Below, piece by piece: positions 8,128 to 16,922 of a DNA stretch of 64,000 nucleotides. This DNA comes from a virus. Each line of letters starts with the position of its first letter. Position 1 is the stretch's first letter. The notes beneath the pieces were generated by a model, which was given only the letters and a program-made list of their open reading frames with translations, did no database searches and was not told the origin of the DNA. The position numbers and the translations under genes were made by a program. The DNA lies in IMG/VR virus record IMGVR_UViG_3300037092_000015, positions 1 through 64,000 of that record, one strand, 5' to 3'.

Positions 8128-10013
8128 CAACGCGCACAGATTCTGCACCGCCGCATCCGGCTTGTTTCGATCTCCAGTGTCGCCAGTCCGGTCGTAGCAT
8201 TCTCGCCGCGCACGCCTGCCCCGTCGGAGGTGCCCGACACTGGAAGAGCATCGCCGCACGCCGCCGCATCCGAATTGTCTAGCACGCTGCCCAGTTCCAC
8301 CGCCAGCACCGGCTCCGCGCCGACCACCATAGCAGCGCCCTTGTCTAGTACCCGGTCGGCTACGTCTTGCTTGCGCACGATAGTCTTCACCATCTTCGCG
8401 TCTAAGCTCCCTTCAAGAACTAGGTGCTGAACTAGCACTGCGTCTGCCTGCCCGATGCGGTGCGTCCGATCTTCTGCCTGGCTCACGATGCCGGGCCTCC
8501 AGTCCAGTTCAGCCATGACTACATGACTGGAAGCCGTCAGCGTGATGCCGACACCCGCCGCTGTGATGCTCCCGATAAACAGCGTGACTGTCGGATCTTC
8601 TTGGAATGCCCGCACTGCCGCATCTTTATCCGCTTCTGTCATGCCGCCGTAGAGGTGCACCGCCGCCGCTCCAAACTCCGCTTGCAGCGCGTCCACTACG
8701 TCCCGGTGGTGAGCAAAGCAGACAACTTTACCCTCGTCCATTGCAAGCCGCAAGTGCTCTATCACAGCCGGTATCTTTGCGACCGCAACCGCGTGCCGTT
8801 GCTTTGCAATTTCTTCGAAGGCAACCGAGTAGGCTTTCTTTAGCTGGTCCGCTAGCGCCGCGTATCCCGTCTGGTCGTCCGCCATCGCCGCTGCCGCAAC
8901 TTTAGCCTTGAGCGTGGTCAGCCGCGCCTCATGCGCCGCGAACGCTTCCGCTTCCTCACGCACCAGTCCGGCGCTACCGTTAGCTGCGATCTCAATTATC
9001 TGCCTGCGCTTCGGTGGCAGGTCTTTCAGCACGTCCTTTTTTAGCCTTCGCACCATCACAGTTGAACGGAGACGGTTGTGCAACTCATCCAAGTGCGACG
9101 CACCGCTAAAATCCCATCCCCACCCGTTTTGGAACCCCGCGCAATAACGTATCTGGTCTTTGAACCCCCACTTGCCGGGCTCTAGCGACCGCAGCAACGG
9201 GAACAGTTCGATAGGCCGGTTGATCAGCGGCGTGCCAGACATGAACACCCGGCGCCGCGCCTTCACCCCGTCATGCCCAGGTTCTTGCCCACGCGCCTTC
9301 TTGCCGAGCACGATCTTGGTTCTGGCTGCTTTTGGATTTTTCAGGTGGTGGCACTCATCGCAGATAAACAGGTCCCACACCGTCGCAGTTATCGCTTTCT
9401 CGAACTTGCCTGCAATATCGTAGTTCATCACCACCACGTCGCACACGTCTCCTATCCATGCCTCTTTTGCCAGTTGGACACCCACCCTAAGCGGTCTCAC
9501 GGCCCACTTCGCTATCTCCCTGCTCCAGTTGAGCTTGAGCGATGCGGGACACATAACCAGCACCCGCTTCACCGTCGGGTCCATGTTGATTATTCCGATA
9601 GCTTGGATCGTCTTCCCCAGCCCCATCTCGTCGCCTATCAGCGTCCCGGGACGACCGGCGGCGAACGATATTCCCGCCTTTTGGAACGGCATGTAAGCCA
9701 GACCGTCTGGCACTGGTATCGCCACGTCCGCGTCTATCGCCTTGCTGGCTTCAATAGCTTTGTTCTCTTGCGCCGCCTGACCCGCACTCACCGGCTGCCA
9801 CCAGCAACATTCCCAGTTCCCGGTTCGTTTGTCCTTGGACCAGCTCACGCCCGCCGATTTGAGCGGGTGGTCCGGCATGGCTTTGCTCGCCTTCCACGCT
9901 GCGCTGAACGCTTCCGTCGGCGATGCCTTACGGAGCAACCGCCGCCCGTTGCTCGTCAGCACTTCTTTTGAAGCAGACCATGCAGCCAGCTTCTCAATTT
10001 CAACGGTGTTCAC
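8127..10013 (-). CDS. SNF2-family DNA-dependent ATPase/helicase
   Basis: A 628-residue superfamily 2 protein with a GTG start overlapping the previous stop. Motif Ia GDEMGLGKTIQA (127-138), DExH box DECHH, MSGTPLINRP (motif III) and EDRTHRIGQAD (motif VI) are all present, so both RecA-like lobes are intact. Such phage proteins translocate on duplex DNA and probably act in replication, recombination or transcription. The last 60 residues are of unusual composition and may be disordered. It lies in a run with UvrD-like and Rad50-like proteins. Confidence 0.92.
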   Translation of the reverse strand: MNTVEIEKLAAWSASKEVLTSNGRRLLRKASPTEAFSAAWKASKAMPDHPLKSAGVSWSKDKRTGNWECCWWQPVSAGQAAQENKAIEASKAIDADVAIPVPDGLAYMPFQKAGISFAAGRPGTLIGDEMGLGKTIQAIGIINMDPTVKRVLVMCPASLKLNWSREIAKWAVRPLRVGVQLAKEAWIGDVCDVVVMNYDIAGKFEKAITATVWDLFICDECHHLKNPKAARTKIVLGKKARGQEPGHDGVKARRRVFMSGTPLINRPIELFPLLRSLEPGKWGFKDQIRYCAGFQNGWGWDFSGASHLDELHNRLRSTVMVRRLKKDVLKDLPPKRRQIIEIAANGSAGLVREEAEAFAAHEARLTTLKAKVAAAAMADDQTGYAALADQLKKAYSVAFEEIAKQRHAVAVAKIPAVIEHLRLAMDEGKVVCFAHHRDVVDALQAEFGAAAVHLYGGMTEADKDAAVRAFQEDPTVTLFIGSITAAGVGITLTASSHVVMAELDWRPGIVSQAEDRTHRIGQADAVLVQHLVLEGSLDAKMVKTIVRKQDVADRVLDKGAAMVVGAEPVLAVELGSVLDNSDAAACGDALPVSGTSDGAGVRGENATTGLATLEIETSRMRRCRICAR

Positions 10014-10426
10014 TTACCACCTCCCGCTGTCCGCGCCGACCACTTCACCAGCACCGCCCGCAGCGCATCCCGCTCCTCAGCAACCGCGATTGCCGCCCTC
10101 TGGGTGGCCAGGAGCAACTCCTTGGCCGCGTCCCGCTCCGCAAGCAGGGCGGCGTGCGCGTTTCCGGACTCCGCTTGAGTTGCTTTAGCGTCAGTAATAA
10201 TCCTTGCCAGAGCCTTTTCAAACCTATCCCGCATTGCATCGCATTTCGCGGAAGGGTTTGCAATGCTTCCAGTTAAAAACGCCGTCCCCAGGGCTTCCAA
10301 TACTTGCAGTGTTTTCGCATTCATGTCTTGCTTTCGTGCTTGGAACCGGGCTGCCACGGTCGCGGGCGCTTCCTGCCCCGCTTCGCTGCCGCCGCTCTTT
10401 GTTGTCTTTGTTGTTGTCCGATTCAC
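10010..10426 (-). CDS. Hypothetical coiled-coil protein (138 aa)
   Basis: GTG start; a low-complexity Thr/Lys/Gly N-terminus is followed by long Ala/Glu-rich helices (AERDAAKELLLATQRAA, AEERDALRAVL) that should form a coiled coil. The stop overlaps the helicase start (GTGA). No family was recognised. Confidence 0.6.
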   Translation of the reverse strand: MNRTTTKTTKSGGSEAGQEAPATVAARFQARKQDMNAKTLQVLEALGTAFLTGSIANPSAKCDAMRDRFEKALARIITDAKATQAESGNAHAALLAERDAAKELLLATQRAAIAVAEERDALRAVLVKWSARTAGGGK

Positions 10427-10532
10427 ATGGCAAATATTTTGTTCACCGATTCCGTCCTTTAGAATCGAGCATTTGCTACGTTTCTAATAGTTCGGCAAGA
10501 TTGCTTAATGCCATTTTCATCGTTCTATCCGC

Positions 10533-10784
10533 CTATTTCTTTCCACCGCTCGGTTTACCGTATCGCCACGCCCGCAAGTCCTGCGGCAAGTCCGGCAGCT
10601 TGCCGGTCACTTTAGCGAACGCGACCCGCCTGTTCACGAACCGCACCCGCACCCTCGGGTAGTGCCCTAGCCACACCCGCCGCCTCACCTTGTAAGGCGA
10701 CACGTGCGTCCGCGCCGCCTCGCTGTGAATGAACTCCTGTAGCGGCACTTCACCGCGCATCGCTTTTGCTTTCTGTTTTGTCAT
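10533..10784 (-). CDS. Small basic hypothetical protein (83 aa)
   Basis: The start at 10784 makes ATGA with the upstream gene, against an alternative 27 bases earlier. The N-terminal basic helix (MTKQKAKAMRGEVPLQEFIH) and an Arg-rich core (VSPYKVRRRVWLGHYPRVRVR) suggest nucleic-acid binding, possibly a small HTH or KOW-like fold. The 106-base gap downstream holds only very short frames, one of 14 codons. Confidence 0.6.
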   Translation of the reverse strand: MTKQKAKAMRGEVPLQEFIHSEAARTHVSPYKVRRRVWLGHYPRVRVRFVNRRVAFAKVTGKLPDLPQDLRAWRYGKPSGGKK

Positions 10785-11092
10785 TGTTTGCCTTTTATTT
10801 TTGTCAGCCATGATTCCAGTCTCGCCCTGTAGTCAACCACCCGGTGCGCCGTGGCCACGCCGCCTAAGTGAACAATCCAACCGTCGCCAAGCTTCCCGGT
10901 TTCGCCGTCGCGCTCAAGCATGAGTCGGTAGTGAGACACCTGAATGCTGTAGCGGTGCAACTCGTCGTCTGGCACGTCGCGCACCACGTAAACTAAGCCC
11001 TTCTTCGGCAGCGCTGTGTAGAGCGAGGCTATGGTTGAATGAAACACCGCATCAATGCAAGCTACCTTGTCTCCTGTGCTGAACAGCTTCAC
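10781..11092 (-). CDS. Hypothetical protein (103 aa)
   Basis: GTG start overlapping the UvrD-like stop (GTGA). It resembles small beta-barrel proteins: an opening FSTGDKVACIDAVF, then LVYVVRDVPDDELHRYSIQV. It is a common type of small phage protein of unknown role. Confidence 0.65.
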   Translation of the reverse strand: MKLFSTGDKVACIDAVFHSTIASLYTALPKKGLVYVVRDVPDDELHRYSIQVSHYRLMLERDGETGKLGDGWIVHLGGVATAHRVVDYRARLESWLTKIKGKQ

Positions 11093-12891
11093 GGTCTTAA
11101 CCCGCTTTCCGTAATGAACCGGCTAGGCGACCGCGCCTCCATCGGCCCTGGCGGCATCGCGTCGCCCCTGTTTTGCGGACGCTCGCGGCAATAAGTCAGT
11201 AGCAAATTATCCTTCGCTCTGGTGCACGCGACAAAGAACAAACGTCGTTCCTCATCAATATCTGTGTCCTTGCGCCCACTTGGTAACACGCCTTCCTCGC
11301 AACCTACTACGATCACGGTTTGAAATTCACGTCCCTTAGCAGCGTGACAGGTGCAGACTGTGACACCTTCCCCGTTTTCTTCTTGCGCCTGTTCCGTCGC
11401 ATTCAAGTAGAGCAGCAAGTCCGGTATCGTCCACGGCCCGCCAGCCGACAGTTCCCGGCAAGCCGTGTGTATCCGCTCCCGGCTATCCGCGCTCAATCCG
11501 TGACGAAGCAAGTCAACGTCAGACACCGCACCGTCGCCCTTGCCGAACGGCCAGCCTAATGCCTCGCTCACGCTCATCATTTCAATTTCCGCCATCCGCT
11601 TTGCGTGAACCGCATCTTGTCCTGGCGTAGCCTTGAGTAGTTGAAGCACCAGCATATCATTAAACGGGTTGTCTATCACCGACAGGAGCAGCTTCGCCCG
11701 CCGCCAGTCACCCGGCTTCACGCGGGGCTTGCTCTGTTTGACCGGCACGCCGTTAGCCCGCAAGTGCTGCGCTACGGCATCGCAAAGACGGTTCGTGCGG
11801 GCGAGAATTGCAACCTCAGTTAATGGTGTTACAGGTTCGTTTTCCACCGGGGTTGGTGTATGCCCCTCGTGAGCAAATCCTTTGATTGGATCACCGCAGT
11901 GGCATACTAGCTCCGGTGCCTTTGTAACTGCTTGCACCTGCTCCAGAACGTAGCTTAACTCGTCCGCTGGCTTGTCACACTCGTGCACCGTGACGCTGCC
12001 GCCCGGACGCATGGCCTGCGTAACCTTTGGAATACGGTTGACGTTGTGCTCTATGAGCCTCTGTGCGGTGTCGCAGATAACGACTCCCGACCTGTAATTG
12101 TTTTCTAGTTTGAACACCGTCCATTGCTTTCCCGCTTTATGTAAAGCTACGTCAATGAACTGCTGAACCTTGGTATCGCGAAACGCGTAGATCGACTGGC
12201 AGTCATCCCCGACTATAAACTTGTTCCCGCACGGCATTGCTTCGTAAATAGCGAAGTCCTGCTCTGATGAGTCTTGCGCCTCGTCTATCCAAACGTGCGT
12301 GTATGGCCAAGGAACCTTACCATCCATCGCCATTTGCGCCGCTCGCAAACCGTGGTGCAGAAGCATGTCGAAGTCGCACATTCCCGATTCAAGAAGCAGC
12401 GCGTGGTAACGGCGCACGACTAGCTCCGCCCGACTCGGCAGCCGAGTCAACGGGTCGCCGCCCTTGCTCGCCGCCAGTGTCGCCAGCGCAACCTTCGTGC
12501 TGCTCTTTTCACCCATCAAATCCATGATGGACAGGAGCAGCGGTTCTACCTGCTCATCGTCCACCACCCCGATGCGCTCCGGCAACCCTAGCGCCACATG
12601 ATGCTCCCGGCACAAACGTAAGCAGAAGCTGTGAAGCGTCCCTACGAACCCGAGCTTGGACGTGACGCCGTGCTCCTTGGCCAGCCTATCCACAAGCTCC
12701 CTCGCTGCCGCGACCGTGTAAGTCACAACCAAGACGGACTCAGGCAGCACGCCCTGCGACACGGCGTAGGCCACGGCGGCTACTAGGGTGCGAGTCTTGC
12801 CGCTCCCCGGACCCGACACAACGAGTTTGTGTGTGGCTGGTGACTCCACGGCGGCCCGTTGCTCTTGGTTTAGCTTCTCAAGTATGTCCAT
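11089..12891 (-). CDS. UvrD/PcrA-like superfamily 1 DNA helicase
   Basis: The start at 12891 is set by a GAAAGGAAACCAGA ribosome site. All SF1A motifs are visible: Q motif LNQEQRAAV, Walker A GPGSGKT (27-33), DEAQD (motif II), GDDCQSIYAFR (motif III), NYRSG (motif IV), HAAKGREF (motif V) and VACTRAKDN (motif VI). At 600 residues it lacks the long 2B insertions of bacterial UvrD but is complete as a 3'-5' helicase. Expected role: unwinding during phage replication, repair or recombination, together with the neighbouring SNF2-like and Rad50-like proteins. Confidence 0.93.
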   Translation of the reverse strand: MDILEKLNQEQRAAVESPATHKLVVSGPGSGKTRTLVAAVAYAVSQGVLPESVLVVTYTVAAARELVDRLAKEHGVTSKLGFVGTLHSFCLRLCREHHVALGLPERIGVVDDEQVEPLLLSIMDLMGEKSSTKVALATLAASKGGDPLTRLPSRAELVVRRYHALLLESGMCDFDMLLHHGLRAAQMAMDGKVPWPYTHVWIDEAQDSSEQDFAIYEAMPCGNKFIVGDDCQSIYAFRDTKVQQFIDVALHKAGKQWTVFKLENNYRSGVVICDTAQRLIEHNVNRIPKVTQAMRPGGSVTVHECDKPADELSYVLEQVQAVTKAPELVCHCGDPIKGFAHEGHTPTPVENEPVTPLTEVAILARTNRLCDAVAQHLRANGVPVKQSKPRVKPGDWRRAKLLLSVIDNPFNDMLVLQLLKATPGQDAVHAKRMAEIEMMSVSEALGWPFGKGDGAVSDVDLLRHGLSADSRERIHTACRELSAGGPWTIPDLLLYLNATEQAQEENGEGVTVCTCHAAKGREFQTVIVVGCEEGVLPSGRKDTDIDEERRLFFVACTRAKDNLLLTYCRERPQNRGDAMPPGPMEARSPSRFITESGLRP

Positions 12892-13081
12892 TCTGGTTTC
12901 CTTTCGTGCTATGCAAGTGAGCGAGACAGGGTTCACACCTGCTCTTGAGGCCCCACGCTGCCAGTTGCCCGGCAGCGGCTTTTGACATACCGGCTAGTCA
13001 TACGCAACCTCTGTGCTTGCTCCGGCTCTTACACCACTCGCTCATTGTTGTTGCTTGATTCACTGCGCCAACCTAACGCAA
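12892..13081 (-). other. Intergenic stretch with a small hairpin
   Basis: No clear gene. A 7-bp stem (cgctgcc 12956-12962, ggcagcg 12971-12977) is present without a T-run. A 35-codon frame beginning near 12984 overlaps the helicase start and could be a leader peptide, but support is weak. Confidence 0.3.
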
Positions 13082-13603
13082 TTACTTGCCTTCCGCAAGC
13101 GCCTTCTTCGCCTCCTCAGCCTGCTCTGGCATCAGCGCCGGGTTTGGCAAAGGCTCCGTCCCCGTCACCACGCCTGTCGCCGTGCCGTCCGTCACCTTGT
13201 CGCCCGGCTTCGGCTCCGGCTGGTCCGGCAGCGGCAGCTTGTCGAACTCGTCTTCGTCCATCGCCGACTTGCGGATAACCTTGCCTTTGTCCGGGCCGTC
13301 AGCGAAGCGGTAGGTCTTCATCCCGTTCTTGCGGTCGAACTCCACGTCCGCCGGCACCTTGCGCGACTCCGCGCCGAGCCGCAACTGGTTTCCCAGTTCG
13401 CTGCACTGGCTCTCCAGTTCCTTGATGACCGCCTTGGCGCTGGCCGCCGACGCCTTGACCGCCTCCTTCTTGAGGCTCACATCAGCCATGAGTTGCGCCA
13501 GTTCCTCGCTTTTGGATTTATACTCCTGAAGCGTGAACTGGTGCTGGATTTCAACCGTCTCCCGTATCGTGTGCTTCTTTTCCTTTGTCTTCTTGCTGTC
13601 CAT
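13082..13603 (-). CDS. Hypothetical coiled-coil protein (173 aa)
   Basis: The start MDSKKTKEKK at 13603 follows an AAAGGAAAGG site. Residues 1-100 form charged helices with heptad character (SKSEELAQLMADVSLKKEA). An Asp/Pro-rich C-terminal region (PLPDQPEPKPGDKV) looks disordered. It resembles small phage scaffold or recombination accessory proteins but has no firm match. Confidence 0.65.
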   Translation of the reverse strand: MDSKKTKEKKHTIRETVEIQHQFTLQEYKSKSEELAQLMADVSLKKEAVKASAASAKAVIKELESQCSELGNQLRLGAESRKVPADVEFDRKNGMKTYRFADGPDKGKVIRKSAMDEDEFDKLPLPDQPEPKPGDKVTDGTATGVVTGTEPLPNPALMPEQAEEAKKALAEGK

Positions 13604-13637
13604 GTATTGCCTTTCCTTTGTTGTTTTGTTGTGATGT

Positions 13638-13790
13638 TTACTTATCCCGATCTGCCCGGCGCTGCTTGATGACTTGGCGCCGTTCGCTCTTGCCGTGCCA
13701 AGGACGTTGCGGATCAATTCGCGTCCGAACCCCGCGACCGTCAACGAAGTAGGTGACGCCCGACCATGTTTTCAATGTTCCTGTTTTCAT
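13638..13790 (-). CDS. Small basic protein (50 aa)
   Basis: A GCGAAAGGAAAGA site precedes the ATG at 13790. The product MKTGTLKTWSGVTYFVDGRG with a strongly basic C-terminus resembles small phage RNA/DNA-binding proteins. Function is unknown. Confidence 0.55.
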   Translation of the reverse strand: MKTGTLKTWSGVTYFVDGRGVRTRIDPQRPWHGKSERRQVIKQRRADRDK

Positions 13791-13812
13791 TCTTTCCTTT
13801 CGCTTGTTTCGT

Positions 13813-14194
13813 TTACTTACCAGCCAAGGCCGCAGCAACCGCCGCTGCCTCTGCCGGCTCCAAATTCCAAATGCCCTGTCGCCCGCGCACCGGCACGGGC
13901 TTCGACAGAACCCGAAGGTTCCGCGTCAGCCACGCGAACCTGCCTGGGGTGTAGTCGCCAAGGTCGCGCAACACAGTCGTAAAGTTCCACCACGCACAGC
14001 GCCGCGCCGTAGGGCATCGCCATAGCCGCTGCGTAGGTGGCAACGTCACCGCACTCTTCCAAAGACGGCTTGCGCTTGCTTGCGCATATCACTAAGTTAC
14101 CCCTGTAGGATGTTGGCCAGCTACGAGTTTCGTTCTGCTTCACGCCGCTAGCCATTGCAGATGCCCACGGCTGCCACAAACTAACAGCTTTCAC
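13813..14194 (-). pseudogene. ASCH-domain protein, split by a frameshift
   Basis: The first frame (from 14194) gives MKAVSLWQPWASAMASGVKQ and NETRSWPTSYRG, the classic ASCH N-terminus. The matching C-terminus, RDLGDYTPGRFAW ... RGRQGIWNLEP, is in another frame ending at 13813. The switch falls near 13980-13995, around the codons for VELYDCV. A single-base indel (mutation or sequencing error) or recoding would restore a protein of about 125 residues. ASCH domains are beta-barrels thought to bind RNA or modified nucleotides. The ATG forms ATGA with the upstream gene. Confidence 0.8.
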
Positions 14195-14697
14195 TTACGA
14201 CCTCCTGTTCGCCTTACGCGGCCAGCAGTAGGCGGCGTCACCCACACCCTAACCGGGAAGTGGCACCGCTCTCCGCCTAGCCCGTCGCGTCGCAGCATGT
14301 CGCACACTGCTTCCGCCTGCTCCTTGGTGGCATGGTAGTCGTGCGTGGTGTTAGGCGGTTCCGCGCCAATAATGTGGCCCGGTGGCCATTCCGCCCACGA
14401 CGCCCATCGCGCTTCGGTAGCCGGTGGCGCACCAGAAGCCTGATTCCCGGCACTAGGGCTTGATTTGCCGCACCTTTGCTCCGTAACCGTGCCGCCAAGG
14501 CTGTTTTGCGCCCCGCCGCGCCACGGGCCGGCCTCGGCAAGTAGCCAGAACACAACCGTCGCGGCAAATAGCAGCCCGAAGCCTGCCGCACATAGTTTTT
14601 GCCCGCCGTTGAAGTGCGCCAGCAAGACGCACAAAGCTGGCGTCGCTACCATCAGGAACAGGCAGACGCCGATTAGATGCTTGCGCGGGTTGCTCAC
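14191..14697 (-). CDS. Membrane protein with soluble C-terminal domain (168 aa)
   Basis: GTG start overlapping the Rad50-like stop. Two transmembrane helices lie near residues 9-28 (GVCLFLMVATPALCVLLAHF) and 36-54 (LCAAGFGLLFAATVVFWLL). A hydrophilic region with WASWAEWPPGHI and YHATKEQAEAVCDMLRRDGL follows. The latter resembles small alpha/beta domains found in phage proteins. Role unknown. Confidence 0.7.
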   Translation of the reverse strand: MSNPRKHLIGVCLFLMVATPALCVLLAHFNGGQKLCAAGFGLLFAATVVFWLLAEAGPWRGGAQNSLGGTVTEQRCGKSSPSAGNQASGAPPATEARWASWAEWPPGHIIGAEPPNTTHDYHATKEQAEAVCDMLRRDGLGGERCHFPVRVWVTPPTAGRVRRTGGRK

Positions 14698-16754
14698 GAC
14701 AGCACCTCGATTTCCACGTAACCCGGAACCGTTGGCGCGTCGGCGCCTAGCGGTCGCACATCGGTGAGAACCGCCTGGTCTAATTTATCGGTGCGGATTA
14801 ATTCCAGAAGCAATGCTACGAACGCGACCTTGTTATGGTCATCCAGGCGTCCTATCTCGTCCACCATAGCCAGCCGGAACGGCGCGTCCGCTGCCAGTGC
14901 AACAGACAGGGCACAGTAAGTCAACGCCTGCTCTGTCCCTGAGAACATCTTGTGAGTGATCAGCTTCCCGGCTGTCGCCATACCGATTTCACCGTCTTGC
15001 CATACCAACGGGCTTCGTAGAATCCCGCCGCACAACTCGTTAGCCCGCACCACCAACGGACCCACCGCCGCGTCCAGCAGCTTGGATTGCAGCGCCGCCA
15101 CCAATTTTGCGGTCTCTTTCCAGACCTCGCACTCCACCCGCGCCCGCGCTAGTTCCGCCGCCGCCCGGGCGCTGGCCGCCTTCTCCGCTCGCAGCGCCAA
15201 GAGTTGCTTGTAGGCTGTGTCCGCCGTGGCCACTTCGATGCGCTTTGTATCCGCTGCCAGTTTCGCTGCCGTGTAATCTGACCGCGCCTTGTCTAGCGCA
15301 ATCGTGAGAACCGGAACCTTGCCCGCCGCTTCTGCCGCCGCCGCGTTGTGCGCTACCTTCTCACGCAACTCCGCCACTTGGTTAGCCATCACCTTGAGCG
15401 CGTGCTGTGCGCCAATGTAGAGCGTGTTCTTGTGCGTCCAGTCGGCAACCGCGTTCTGGTAGCTGGTATGGGCTTCGGCTGTAGCTTTGTCCCATGATGC
15501 TTGTGCCTGATAAACCTCGCTCAAGGCCACCGACGCCGCCGTCGCCGTAGGGTTGAAGTCCAGTCGCGCCTGTGTGGCCGTCTTAACCGACTTGCTCGCT
15601 GCCTTGATTAAGGTTTCCAACCCCTTCACCACCTTGGATTGCAAGTCCACTATGCTCTGGCCGCACTTGCTGCACTTGACCGCACCCGCCGCGTCTTTCA
15701 GTTCCTTTTGAAGCCGCGTTATATCGGCTTCCGCTTGTCGCACGTCGCCGTCGAGCTTGTTCGCTACCTTGGCAGCGTTCGCAACAGCATCCCGCGCCGC
15801 CGTGTCATCCGGGCGATTGCCTGTCGCCGTCGGCCTCGCTGGCTCCGGACCAGCGGGTAGCATTTTGGAACTAGCTCCGATCTTGATCTCGTTCTCCAGT
15901 TTTGCGATGCGGTTCTGCGTAGCTTCCAAGTCAACCGCCGTAGCCGCTAACTCCTTGGCGTCGTTTAGCGCGTTCAGTGCGCCTTGCCCAACCTCCGTTA
16001 TACGCGACTGCTCCTGCACCGCCGTCTCTAGCAGCGCACGCGCACGCGCCAACCGTTGCTCCGCGTCAACCGGCGGTGGCGGCCCGGTCAGAGCGATCTG
16101 CGCCTGCCCTTGCCCAGTCTTCTGCATCCGCTGCACACACGCTGCGCTTGCCTTCTTTTTCTCCCCCACCATTTCCACCATGCTCTCAACCCACGCTTGC
16201 GGAGTCCGATCAGAGTCGGTGGTTAGCGTCGTGCCGTTCAATAGCTTCACCACTTCCTCCAACCCCGCCTCGCTCTCCGGCGTATTGTCTTCCAGCTTCA
16301 CGTTCTTGACGTTAGCTACAAGCGCCCGCACCATCGCCTCGATGGTCATGTCCTCTGGAAGCTTGCACCGTCCGAACAGGAACCGCGTCCGCGCCGGGCC
16401 GCTCAGCCCCAGGAACTCCCCTTGCACATCCAGCGCCACTGGCGGCATCTTCAAGTCTCCTTCTTGCGTAACCCTCACGCTGCCGCCAACCTCCTGCCAT
16501 GTCCGGCTCAGAACCGTGCCGTCGTCCATCGTCCCTGCGACGTGGAGAGGGTTGCCGCTCGCCACCGCGTCGAATACGTCTCGGGGCTTGGAACTCATGC
16601 CGGGCAAGCTGCCGCCTAGCAGTAGCGATATGGTGTTCTCTCTGGCCGTCTTGCCGGCAAAGTTGCGTCCGTATATCAACGTGACGGCGCCAAGCTTGTG
16701 CGTGAAGGTTTGCCCCTTTACGTTGCGGCCTGTCAAAGTGTCTATCTTTCTCAT
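14694..16754 (-). CDS. Rad50/SbcC-like SMC-type ATPase
   Basis: A 686-residue protein with the SMC layout: Walker A GRNFAGKT (29-36), long coiled-coil arms broken by a zinc-hook motif CSKCGQ (361-366), and a C-terminal Walker B-like AMVDEIGRLDD. The hook should dimerise two molecules through zinc. In phages (as in T4 gp46) the partner is an SbcD/Mre11 nuclease for end resection, but none was found in this window. An AAAGGAAAAGC site supports the ATG. Confidence 0.88.
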   Translation of the reverse strand: MRKIDTLTGRNVKGQTFTHKLGAVTLIYGRNFAGKTARENTISLLLGGSLPGMSSKPRDVFDAVASGNPLHVAGTMDDGTVLSRTWQEVGGSVRVTQEGDLKMPPVALDVQGEFLGLSGPARTRFLFGRCKLPEDMTIEAMVRALVANVKNVKLEDNTPESEAGLEEVVKLLNGTTLTTDSDRTPQAWVESMVEMVGEKKKASAACVQRMQKTGQGQAQIALTGPPPPVDAEQRLARARALLETAVQEQSRITEVGQGALNALNDAKELAATAVDLEATQNRIAKLENEIKIGASSKMLPAGPEPARPTATGNRPDDTAARDAVANAAKVANKLDGDVRQAEADITRLQKELKDAAGAVKCSKCGQSIVDLQSKVVKGLETLIKAASKSVKTATQARLDFNPTATAASVALSEVYQAQASWDKATAEAHTSYQNAVADWTHKNTLYIGAQHALKVMANQVAELREKVAHNAAAAEAAGKVPVLTIALDKARSDYTAAKLAADTKRIEVATADTAYKQLLALRAEKAASARAAAELARARVECEVWKETAKLVAALQSKLLDAAVGPLVVRANELCGGILRSPLVWQDGEIGMATAGKLITHKMFSGTEQALTYCALSVALAADAPFRLAMVDEIGRLDDHNKVAFVALLLELIRTDKLDQAVLTDVRPLGADAPTVPGYVEIEVLS

Positions 16755-16776
16755 GCTTTTCCTTTCGTTAGTTGAG

Positions 16777-16906
16777 TGGTGGGCGTGGCAGGATTTGAAC
16801 CTGCAAGTGCGACATAGCCATTAGAAATGTTGTTCGCTACTCAGCAAACGCTGGAAAGCCATGCAGCCCCGTTTCTCTCCGGTGCGTTTTACATTCCGCC
16901 ACGCGC
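16777..16906 (-). tRNA. tRNA-like element, 130 nt, anticodon not assignable
   Basis: The 3' end is convincing: T-arm GCAGG-TTCAAAT-CCTGC, then CACGCCC-A-CCA. The 5' end GCGCGTG pairs with CACGCCC with one mismatch and is followed by a Leu-type D-arm, GCG-GAATGTAAAA-CGC. Between D-arm and T-arm there are about 80 bases, and I could not find a normal 7-base anticodon loop with U33. It may be a class II tRNA with an insertion, a degenerate phage tRNA or a tRNA mimic. Confidence 0.4.
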
Positions 16907-16922
16907 TCACAAATTGCATCTA

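Noticed and set aside
15757-16824. 355-codon plus-strand ORF
   Set aside because: Antisense to the Rad50-like gene and runs into the tRNA-like element; Ser/Ala/Pro-rich shadow of GC-rich codons.
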